Below are positions 10,185 through 17,600 of a stretch of 64,000 bases of DNA, piece by piece. Numbering within the stretch: the first letter of the stretch is position 1; every line of letters begins with the position of its first letter. A model generated the notes under the pieces. That model was not told where the DNA came from. It was given only the letters and a program-made list of their open reading frames with translations, and did not search any database. The DNA is from Streptomyces sp. AM 4-1-1 (GTDB lineage Bacteria > Actinomycetota > Actinomycetes > Streptomycetales > Streptomycetaceae): contig NZ_CP119145.1 of NCBI RefSeq assembly GCF_029167625.1, forward strand, positions 2,356,001 to 2,420,000, in the 5' to 3' direction. Made by a program: the position numbers and the translations under genes.

Positions 10185-10381
10185 TTCAGGCGCTCCATGA
10201 GCTCGCCCCACTTGGCGGCCTGCTCCTTGGCGGTCTTGCGGACGATGGCCTGCTGGGCCGTCCTGGCCAGGTAGTCGTCGACGGCCTGGAGGAGGAGGGC
10301 GTGCATGCTCGTGCCCTCCTGCTCGGCGCGCTGCTTGAGTGCTTCGGTCTGGTCGTCACGAAGACGCAGGTTCATGGCCAT
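10181..10381 (-). CDS. Small antitoxin partner of Doc
   Basis: 66-residue protein with an N-terminal ribbon-helix-helix-like segment (MNLRLRDDQTEALKQRAEQ) and a charged C-terminal tail (KEQAAKWGELMERLK) that likely wraps the toxin. It is immediately upstream of, and overlaps, the Doc gene. Position, size and fold fit an autoregulating antitoxin. An ATG two codons downstream is an alternative start. The repeat-rich operator candidate lies directly upstream. Confidence 0.82.
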   Translation of the reverse strand: MAMNLRLRDDQTEALKQRAEQEGTSMHALLLQAVDDYLARTAQQAIVRKTAKEQAAKWGELMERLK

Positions 10382-10388
10382 ACCGGAA

Positions 10389-10436
10389 CGGCACCACCGA
10401 GTGGGGCCAGAGTGGTACCGCCGGAGTGGTACCGCC
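10389..10436. promoter_or_regulatory. Candidate antitoxin operator with 14-bp repeats
   Basis: AGTGGTACCGCC occurs at 10411-10422 and 10425-10436, 14 bp apart; each copy contains the palindrome GGTACC. An inverted relative (CGGCACCACC) lies at 10389-10398. The array fills the gap between the MFS stop and the antitoxin start, as expected for cooperative binding by a ribbon-helix-helix dimer. Confidence 0.6.
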
Positions 10437-10440
10437 CGCG

Positions 10441-11967
10441 CTACCCCTTGGCCCGCACCCGGGTGGCCACCCACGCGCCCACCAGCGCCACCCCCGCCAT
10501 CGGCAGGAACACCGCCGCGAACGCCCCCGGGTGGGAGCCGGAGGCGCCCGAGGCGCCCGCCGTGTGCACCGCCCCCACCGCGCCACCCCCGAGCGCCGCG
10601 AACGCCGCGCCGCCCGCCGCGAGCAGCAGGACGTTCGAGAGGCCGTCGGAGATCTGGAGCGCGGCCGAGTTGGCGCCCGCCTCCGAGGGGGCGGACAGCT
10701 TGAGCAGCAGCACGCTCGTCGACGCCATGACCACGCCCATGCCGAGGCATCCGACGCCCCAGGCGACCGCGACGATCCACACCGGCACCGCGTCGATCAG
10801 CACGGTCGGTGCCGTGGCGATCGCGGCGGCCACCATCACCATCCCGATCACCATCAGCCGCTCCCGGTGCGGCTCGGCGCGCGGCCTGGACTGCGCGTAC
10901 GAGCCGAGCGCCCAGGTCGCACCGCCCGCGGCCAGCGACAGTCCGGCCATCGTCGGGGACAGTCCGCGCTGGGTCACCAGCATCAGCGGTACGAAGGACT
11001 CCGCCGCGATGAACGACCCGGCCGCGACCCCGCGCAGCAGCACCACGGCGGGCAGCCCACGCGCCGCCCGGCCGGTGCCCGGGGGCAGCAGCCCGCGCAC
11101 GGCGGGGACGAGCAGCGCGACCCCGACGGCGGCCGGGACCAGCGCGAGCCAGTTCAGCTCCTGCCCGGCGTACTGGAGCAGCCCGGCGCCGACCGAGATC
11201 GCCAGGGCGAGCCGGATGCGCCGGCGGTCGTACGGCCGCACCGGCGCGTCCGGGTCCGCCGGTCCCGACGCAATGCGCCGGATCGCGGGGAGGGCGATGG
11301 CCAGGGGGAAGACGACCAGCAGCGGGATGCCGATGAAGACCCAGCGCCAGCCGATGTGCTGCGTGACGGAACCGGAGGCGAGCGGTCCGACGACGGACGG
11401 GATCACCCAGCTCGCGGCGAACGCGGCCATGATCGACGGGCGCAGGTGTTCCGGGTAGGCGCGGCTGATCACCACGTACAACGCCACGATCACCAGCCCG
11501 CCGCCGAGCCCCTGGACGGCCCGGCCCGCGATGAATATCCACATGCCGGTCGCCGTCCCGGAGAGCAGCAGCCCGGCCCCGAACGCCCCGATGCCGACCG
11601 CCACCGGCACCAGCGGGCCACGCCGGTCGGCCCACTGCCCCGACAGCACCATGGCGAACAGGCTGGTGGTGAAGTAGGCGGAGAACGCGAACGCGTACAG
11701 CGGGATGCCGTGCAGCTCCCGGGCGGCGACCGGCATCGCGGTGCCGACCGCGGTCGCCTCGAAGGCGATCAGGAACACCACGGAGACGATGCCGATGCTC
11801 AGCGCCCGGTGGGTCCTGCCGAGCACGCCGCCCTCGCCGGTCCGGGGCGGACCGGCCGGGTTCCCGCTGTCCTTGATGTCGACGAGATCGGCGAGATCCG
11901 CGAGATCCGCGAGGGGCAGATCGACATCGGCGGCCGCGGCGGCGTCGGGGGGTTCCAGGGCACTCAT
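10441..11967 (-). CDS. MFS transporter, multidrug-efflux type
   Basis: Membrane protein of 508 residues with about 12-14 hydrophobic helices after an acidic N-terminus containing DLADLADL repeats. The MFS motif A between helices 2 and 3 reads GQWADRRGPL, and AGRAVQGLGGG is a motif B/C-like segment, typical of drug:proton antiporters (EmrB/QacA-like). The ATG at 11967 is used because upstream codons are not hydrophobic or conserved in character. Its stop lies 4 nt from the toxin-antitoxin operator. Substrate unknown. Confidence 0.9.
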   Translation of the reverse strand: MSALEPPDAAAAADVDLPLADLADLADLVDIKDSGNPAGPPRTGEGGVLGRTHRALSIGIVSVVFLIAFEATAVGTAMPVAARELHGIPLYAFAFSAYFTTSLFAMVLSGQWADRRGPLVPVAVGIGAFGAGLLLSGTATGMWIFIAGRAVQGLGGGLVIVALYVVISRAYPEHLRPSIMAAFAASWVIPSVVGPLASGSVTQHIGWRWVFIGIPLLVVFPLAIALPAIRRIASGPADPDAPVRPYDRRRIRLALAISVGAGLLQYAGQELNWLALVPAAVGVALLVPAVRGLLPPGTGRAARGLPAVVLLRGVAAGSFIAAESFVPLMLVTQRGLSPTMAGLSLAAGGATWALGSYAQSRPRAEPHRERLMVIGMVMVAAAIATAPTVLIDAVPVWIVAVAWGVGCLGMGVVMASTSVLLLKLSAPSEAGANSAALQISDGLSNVLLLAAGGAAFAALGGGAVGAVHTAGASGASGSHPGAFAAVFLPMAGVALVGAWVATRVRAKG

Positions 11968-12195
11968 GAGCCAAGAGTAAGGGGCATGAACCGGTATGAA
12001 CCCTGTCCTGGGACGGGCCCTCACTCCTCCCTTGGTCGTAGGCCGACGCCCCCTCGATGTGAACGCGGTGTGGCAGTCGCGTTGCGGCCCTCGGACACCC
12101 CTTCCGCCCTGGGGACAACCGCCCGTACGGTCGGGAACACAGCACGACGGAGCAACGTAGGAGAACCGAGCGACACCGAGAGAAGAGAACGGCAC

Positions 12196-12270
12196 GGCCG
12201 TGTGCCCGAGTGGTTGAGGGACTCGCCTGCAAAGCGGGTTACGCCGGTTCGATTCCGGTCACGGCCTCCA
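12196..12270 (+). tRNA. tRNA-Cys(GCA)
   Basis: 75 nt including an encoded CCA. The acceptor stem GGCCGTG pairs perfectly with CACGGCC, followed by discriminator U, a Cys identity base. The anticodon loop is CTGCAAA (anticodon GCA) on a five-pair stem, and the T loop is TTCGATT. Confidence 0.95.
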
Positions 12271-12304
12271 CGTACGGATCACGTACGGATTCTGTGCGGA
12301 CGAG

Positions 12305-12337
12305 AGTGGCCGCCCCCATGGTGCGGGGGCGGCCACT
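12305..12337. terminator. Hairpin terminator between tRNA-Cys and the lipoprotein gene
   Basis: Perfect 13-bp stem (12305-12317 with 12325-12337), 35 nt after the tRNA. It can also serve the convergent lipoprotein gene. Confidence 0.75.
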
Positions 12338-12402
12338 TCGTCGTGCGCGGACGGGCGGGCGCCGCCCCGGCCGGCAGGCCCCGGCCGTGCGCCCGCCCTC
12401 GC

Positions 12403-12948
12403 TCAGGCGCACCCCTGGTGGTCGAGGGCGTGCGGCAGATAGGACCGCAGGAACGCGTCGAGTGCCGCGCGGCGCTTCTCGACGTCCCCCGGGACCGGTT
12501 CGTCCGGCACCAGGTCGACCAGGACCACGAACTTCCGGGCCTGCCCCTTGTAGGTGCACGCCTTCACCGCCAGCGCACCGTCGTCGGCGATCCGGGCGGC
12601 GGCGCCCAGCGGCGGCCCCGCCTGCGCCGGGTGGCCCATGCTCTCCAGCGACCGGCGCTTGACCTCGAACGGGTCGACGTCGGGGGTGACCACGTCGCCG
12701 CTGATGTACAGCACCCGCTTCTTGTCCACGGTCACCTCGCAGCGCGGGCTCTCAGGTCCCTGGTCGTACGTCCGCCGGCCGAGCTTCGAGCCGTCCGGCA
12801 GGAAGGGGGCGAGGGTGTCCGCGTCGACCGCGACCCCGCACAGCTCGTCCGGAACGGCGTAGTCCCGCGAGTCCCCGCAGCCGGCCGCCGTGACCGTCAG
12901 CGCGGCGGTCAGCACCGCGGCCGCCACGGCCCTGCCCCGGGCCCTCAC
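12403..12948 (-). CDS. Putative lipoprotein, coupled to the WXG-like protein gene
   Basis: 181-residue protein of unknown function. The signal region (AVAAAVLTAALTVTAAGC) ends in a lipobox with Cys near residue 24. The mature part has cysteines at LCGV, RCEV, KACTY and a terminal QGCA, which could form disulfides. The GTG start overlaps the upstream stop (GTGA), so it is made together with the large protein encoded by that gene. I do not recognise the domain; a surface partner or immunity-like role is speculation. Confidence 0.8.
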   Translation of the reverse strand: MRARGRAVAAAVLTAALTVTAAGCGDSRDYAVPDELCGVAVDADTLAPFLPDGSKLGRRTYDQGPESPRCEVTVDKKRVLYISGDVVTPDVDPFEVKRRSLESMGHPAQAGPPLGAAARIADDGALAVKACTYKGQARKFVVLVDLVPDEPVPGDVEKRRAALDAFLRSYLPHALDHQGCA

Positions 12949-15014
12949 TGGTCGCCCGACAGACCGCGCGCACGGGCGTTCCCGTCGAACGCGGCGCCGT
13001 TGATCTCGCTGGTCAGGGTGTACCGGTTGTTCGCGCTGTCCGGGTTGACCCGCGCCCACTGGTCGGCGAGCCCCTGGAGCTGGTTCTCCCGCGCCGTGAA
13101 CACCTCGCCGTTCTGCCGGTGGTTCTCGCCGTCGATGCGGGCCTGCTCGTCCAACTGCCACTGGTACGCCAGCGCGTCGATCCCGCGCTGCACGGCGTCC
13201 CCGGCCACCGGAATGAAGTTCGCCGCCCCGCCGAAGCCGTGGTAGAGCCACTTCGCGTCCCAGGACGGGTCCTTCTTGTCGGTGTCCAGGGCCTGGTACC
13301 TGGCCTCCTCCAGGAATCCGGTGGTGTGTCCCGCGCGCAACAGGGTCTCCTTCGGGTCCTTGGGGTGGTCCTCGTAGATGTCGCGGACCATCTCCTGGTT
13401 CAGGGCCTCGTTGAGCATCCCGTACGCGTTCTGGTCGCGGGACACCTGCTTGGTGACCTCCAGCAGCTGGTGGCGGTCCAGCAGCTTCGGGTCGCCCTTG
13501 TCGTCGGCGAGGGAACTCGCCGTGTGGTGGACCTCGTCGGCGTGGTTGCCGAGCACGATGGCCATGTCGTCGCGCATCTCGGACGGGAAGTCGTCCCCCG
13601 ACTCGGAGATGTACTTCAGCGAACGCTCCAGCACCTGCCGGTGTTCGGGGGTGTGTTCCACCGGCCGGGCGTCCGGGTCGTTCGGATTGACCCCGGTGGC
13701 CGCCGCGACGAGCGCCTTGCCGGTCGCCTCGTACGCGTGGTTGGAGTCGCCGTGGTCGAGCGGGGTGTCGTCGAAGGTGTCCCGCCGGCCGAGCACGTAC
13801 TGCGCGTTGTCCTGCGGCTCCTTCGTGTTGAAGAAGTCGGTCGCCGCGTCCGGGCTGTTGGACAGGGCCGTCATGAACCCGGTCATCGGGTCCCGGCCGA
13901 ACTCCTCGCCCATGAAGTTGAGTTTGGGGATGCCGGGGCCACCGAGGGCGTTCTGCCAGTAGTGCGAGGGGAGCTTCATCTTCTTCTCGGTGGCGACCAG
14001 CGCGTTCCCGTAGTCGTTCAGGAACCTGTCGTCGTAGTCGCCGACCCGCATGAAGTTGCTCATCAACTGGAAGCCGTAGACGCTCGTGCCCCGGGTCTTG
14101 ATCTGTTCGCCGCCGAGCTTCACCATGTCGTCCTCCCAGGCGCGCATCGCCGGGCTGTCGGACTGGGTGGCTCCGGCCAGTGTCAGGCTGAAGTTCTTCT
14201 GGAACTCCGCCAACTGGTCCCGGCGGGACCGCACCAGATCGCCTCCGTCGGACACGTCGGTGAGGTCGGCCCAGAAGTCCAGCGTGCCGCGCGGACCGAG
14301 CGTGGTCGCGAACTTCTCCTGGAACAAAGGGTCGTTCTTGTACGTCGACAGCGTCCGGTTGAACATGTCGAACTCCTCGGGGGTCATGTCGTCCCCCTTC
14401 TTCCTGGCGAGTTCGGCCATGTCCCCGGCCGCCTTGAGCGCCGCCGCCGCCGAGTCACGGTCCGCGTAGGAGGCGTCGGAGAAGCCGTACGGGGTCTGGT
14501 CGACGAGCCCGCGCAGCGCCTCCGCCGCGCTGTTGTCGCTCTCGGTGGCGCTGTCCAGGATGACCTGGACCTCGTCGCGCAGCGCCGTGACGTCCGACTC
14601 GCTGTGCTCGGGCACCTCGTGGCCCTTGGCGGCCCGGTCCGGGTGGATGTTCATGGTGACGGTGAAACCGCCGCCGCCCGTGCTGGTCACGGTGAGGTTC
14701 TTCTTCAGCCCGCGGTCGATGGCGGCCAGCAACTTGGTCTGCTGGGCGATCAGTTCGTCCCGGGTGTCCTGGAGGATGTTCCGGATGCTGGTGGCCTCCG
14801 TCGCGGCGTCCGAGAACTCCTTGACGGTCTTGGTGATGAACTCCCGGGTGACGGTGGCGTTCACGCCCGCCCAGTTCGCCTTGTCGGCCTTGGCGGCGAG
14901 GTTGTCACGGGCGTCGCCCTTCAGCTCCTCCAGCTTGGTGACCATGGCCGACCAGTCGGTGACGGCCGTACCGAGCTGGGTGAACGTCCCGTATCTCAGC
15001 GCTTCCAGGTCCAT
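12945..15014 (-). CDS. Large WXG-like hypothetical protein (DUF6571-like)
   Basis: 689-residue acidic protein without signal peptide or membrane helix. The N-terminus (MDLEALRYGTFTQLGTAVTDWSAMV, in overlapping pieces, then KADKANWAGVNA) is a helical hairpin with a W-x-G motif near residue 50, as in ESX/WXG100-superfamily proteins. The rest is mainly helical with charged loops. From memory it resembles Streptomyces proteins annotated DUF6571. The ATG at 15014 has GGGGGAGA upstream. It is co-translated with a lipoprotein, which suggests an exported or surface-linked pair. No toxin motif was recognised in the C-terminus. Confidence 0.85.
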   Translation of the reverse strand: MDLEALRYGTFTQLGTAVTDWSAMVTKLEELKGDARDNLAAKADKANWAGVNATVTREFITKTVKEFSDAATEATSIRNILQDTRDELIAQQTKLLAAIDRGLKKNLTVTSTGGGGFTVTMNIHPDRAAKGHEVPEHSESDVTALRDEVQVILDSATESDNSAAEALRGLVDQTPYGFSDASYADRDSAAAALKAAGDMAELARKKGDDMTPEEFDMFNRTLSTYKNDPLFQEKFATTLGPRGTLDFWADLTDVSDGGDLVRSRRDQLAEFQKNFSLTLAGATQSDSPAMRAWEDDMVKLGGEQIKTRGTSVYGFQLMSNFMRVGDYDDRFLNDYGNALVATEKKMKLPSHYWQNALGGPGIPKLNFMGEEFGRDPMTGFMTALSNSPDAATDFFNTKEPQDNAQYVLGRRDTFDDTPLDHGDSNHAYEATGKALVAAATGVNPNDPDARPVEHTPEHRQVLERSLKYISESGDDFPSEMRDDMAIVLGNHADEVHHTASSLADDKGDPKLLDRHQLLEVTKQVSRDQNAYGMLNEALNQEMVRDIYEDHPKDPKETLLRAGHTTGFLEEARYQALDTDKKDPSWDAKWLYHGFGGAANFIPVAGDAVQRGIDALAYQWQLDEQARIDGENHRQNGEVFTARENQLQGLADQWARVNPDSANNRYTLTSEINGAAFDGNARARGLSGDQ

Positions 15015-15191
15015 ACGTCTCCCCCGTGTCCCACGGCTGCGGATAGGTGCGGCAGAGTGGCCCACCACGGCTCGGGAGCGTCCTTCGGCCACGCCGGAGC
15101 GAGTCCTCCTGCCCTCTGCGACTGCCACGCCATCGTAGATCAGGGGGCGTTGACAGCCGGTCGGCCGCCTGACGGAGCGGTACGGGTACGG

Positions 15192-15215
15192 CGGCCGGCC
15201 GCGTCCCGCCGGCCG
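15192..15215 (-). terminator. Weak hairpin after the molybdo-flavoprotein operon
   Basis: 8-bp stem (15192-15199 with 15208-15215), 37 nt downstream of the operon's last stop codon. Confidence 0.4.
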
Positions 15216-15251
15216 GGCGCGGTCGCGGCCCCAGGACGCCGGGCCCGGCCG

Positions 15252-17600
15252 CTACCGGTCGGCCCTGGGTGCCGCGACCGCCGCCTGGGGGCGGATCGGC
15301 AGCCGGCTGACCGGCCGCCCGGTCGCCGCGCGGACCGCCGAGGCGACCGCGGCGGGGGACGTCACCACCGGTACCGCCGAGGCCGCCTTGGCGCCGAAGG
15401 GCGCGACCACGTCCCGTTCCTCGATCAGCCTCACGATCCGGATGTCCGGGGCGTCCAGGGCGGTCGGCAGCGCGTACCCGGTGAGGTCGGGATGCCGGAT
15501 CACGCCACGCGCGGTGCGCAGGTTCTCGGTGAGCGCGGCGCCGATGCCCTGGGTGACGCCCGCCTCGATACGGGTGGCGAGCTGGGCCGGGTTCAGCACG
15601 CGGCCGACGTCCTGGGCGACCGCCATCTCGACCACCCGGACCGAGCCCAGTTCGATGTCCACGTCGACCACGGCCCGTACGGCGCAGAAGGCGAGACCGA
15701 CGAACGCGTCACCCTGGCCCGACTCGTCGAGAGGTTCGGTGGGATGCGGGCGGCACTGGGCGGTGGCCCAGAGCTCCTTGCCGTCCATCGCCTCCATGAC
15801 CGTCGTGGACAGCACCCCGTCGTACGAGGTGATCTTGCCGTCGGCGATCTGGAGCAGTTCCGTGGACATGCCGAACTTGTGGGCCAGCGGCTGGAGAAGC
15901 TGGGTCCTGACCATCTTCGCGGCCCGTTCGACGGCACCCGCCGACACCCAGGTGTGCCGGCCGTGCGTGGCCGGACCCGCGGGCGGCTGGTCGGTGTCGA
16001 CGGAGGCGACGTGCACCTCCTCGACCCCCAGGACCTCCTGGACGACCTGACGGGCCAGGGTGGAGAAGCCCTGCCCGGTCTCGACGGCGGCGCAGATGAC
16101 CGTGGCGACCCCGTCGTTCACCCGGACGGTGGCGGTGGAGACCTCGTCGGTGCCCTCGGCGCCCAGTACATGGACCATGCCCAGGGCGTAGCCGACCCCG
16201 CGCCGGATGGCTCCCGGCTCGCCCGCCCCCTCCGGTCCGCCCGGCAGCAGCCAGTCGTCCTCCGAGGTGTCCTTGGGCAGCACGGGAAGCCTGAAGTCCC
16301 TTACGGATTCGAGGAGTTCGGCCACCGGGGCCGGACAGGTGACCGTCTGTCCGGTGGGCAGGATGTCGCCCGTGGCGAGCGCGTTGCGCAGCCGCAGTTC
16401 GGCCGGGTCCAGGCCGAGTCTGGCGGCCAGCTTGTCCATCTGGCCCTCGTAGGCGGCGCAGACCTGCATGGCGCCCTCGCCCCGGACGTGCCCGGACGGC
16501 GGGTTGTTCGTACGGACCGCCCAGCCCTCGATGAAGGCGTGCGGGACGACGTACGGGCCGCAGGCGAACGCGACGGCGGCGGCCAGCGACTCGGACGAGG
16601 AGTCGGCGTACGCCCCCGCGTCGAGCAGGATCTGGGCCTCCACCTTGACCAGCCGGCCCTCCGCGTCCGCGTGGTGGCGGTAGCGCAGCAGCGTCGGATG
16701 GCGGTGGGCGTGGCCGAGGAAGGACTCCTCGCGGGTGGCGGCCAGCTTGACCGGGCACCCGGTGCGCAGCGCGAGCAGGCCCAGGGGAAGCTGGAAGCCG
16801 GGGTCCTCGCGGTCGCCGGTCGCGCCGGGGACGCCGGTGACGACGATCTTCACCCGGTCGGGTTCGAGTCCGAAGCAGGCGGCGGCGAGGTCGCGGTCGG
16901 TGTGCGGGTCGGTGGAGGCGGTGTACAGCTCGACGCCGCCGTCCGGCCGGGGCACGGCGAGCCCGGCCTCGGCGCCGATCGGGGCCGGGTCCTGGCGGCC
17001 GATGCGGTAGAGGCCGTCGACGACGACCTCGCCCGTGACGTCGGGGTCGCCGTAGCGCAGCGGGATGTGCCGGATGAGGTTGCCGTCGGGGTGGAGGGGT
17101 TCGGCGGCGAACGCCTTCTCCGGGTCGGTGACCGGTTCCAGCACCTCGTACTCGACGGTGATGGCGGCGGCGGCGAGCCGGGCCGTGTCGGGGTGGTCGG
17201 CGGCGACGGCGGCGATCGGCTCACCGTGGTGGCGGACCAGGTCGGAGGCGAAGACGGGACGGTCGACGACCCGGCGGCCGTACGCGCCCTCGCCGGGGAC
17301 GTCCTGGTGCGTCACGACCGCGCGTACGCCCGGCATCTCCGCCGCCGCGGAGGTGTCGACGGACAGGATGCGGGCGTGTGCGTGCGGGGAGCGCAGCACG
17401 GCCGCCCAGAGCAGTCCCTCGGCCCAGAGGTCGGCGGCGTACGGGAAGGTGCCCTCGGTCTTGGCGCGGAGACCGGTGGGCGGGAGCGAGGCACCGATGC
17501 CGAACTCGGGCGGGCCGGGCTCGGGGCCCTCGCCGTTCGCCGGGTTGGTGGTACGGGCGGTGCCGGTCGGGCCGGCAGCGGTGGCCGCGTCGCTGGTCAC
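15252..17600 (-). CDS. Molybdenum-hydroxylase large subunit, xanthine dehydrogenase-like, atypical active site
   Basis: 782-residue homologue of the molybdopterin-cytosine or molybdopterin subunit of the xanthine dehydrogenase family, with an N-terminal hammerhead domain and two Moco-binding domains. Family features are clear (LRSPHAHARILSVDT, ALRTGCPVKLAATREESFLG, RLRNALATGD). Key signatures deviate: the GGGFGGKE loop reads GVPGATGDRED, the RGFG motif reads RGEGAMQ, and the GVGE motif with the catalytic Glu reads FGAKAASAVP. It overlaps the Fe-S subunit gene by GTGA. It may have an unusual reaction or be non-catalytic; Streptomyces orthologues appear to share this form, from memory. Confidence 0.85.
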   Translation of the reverse strand: MTSDAATAAGPTGTARTTNPANGEGPEPGPPEFGIGASLPPTGLRAKTEGTFPYAADLWAEGLLWAAVLRSPHAHARILSVDTSAAAEMPGVRAVVTHQDVPGEGAYGRRVVDRPVFASDLVRHHGEPIAAVAADHPDTARLAAAAITVEYEVLEPVTDPEKAFAAEPLHPDGNLIRHIPLRYGDPDVTGEVVVDGLYRIGRQDPAPIGAEAGLAVPRPDGGVELYTASTDPHTDRDLAAACFGLEPDRVKIVVTGVPGATGDREDPGFQLPLGLLALRTGCPVKLAATREESFLGHAHRHPTLLRYRHHADAEGRLVKVEAQILLDAGAYADSSSESLAAAVAFACGPYVVPHAFIEGWAVRTNNPPSGHVRGEGAMQVCAAYEGQMDKLAARLGLDPAELRLRNALATGDILPTGQTVTCPAPVAELLESVRDFRLPVLPKDTSEDDWLLPGGPEGAGEPGAIRRGVGYALGMVHVLGAEGTDEVSTATVRVNDGVATVICAAVETGQGFSTLARQVVQEVLGVEEVHVASVDTDQPPAGPATHGRHTWVSAGAVERAAKMVRTQLLQPLAHKFGMSTELLQIADGKITSYDGVLSTTVMEAMDGKELWATAQCRPHPTEPLDESGQGDAFVGLAFCAVRAVVDVDIELGSVRVVEMAVAQDVGRVLNPAQLATRIEAGVTQGIGAALTENLRTARGVIRHPDLTGYALPTALDAPDIRIVRLIEERDVVAPFGAKAASAVPVVTSPAAVASAVRAATGRPVSRLPIRPQAAVAAPRADR

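Noticed and set aside
12210..12662. ORF beginning inside tRNA-Cys
   Set aside because: It starts within the tRNA and overlaps the lipoprotein gene in antisense; no coding character.
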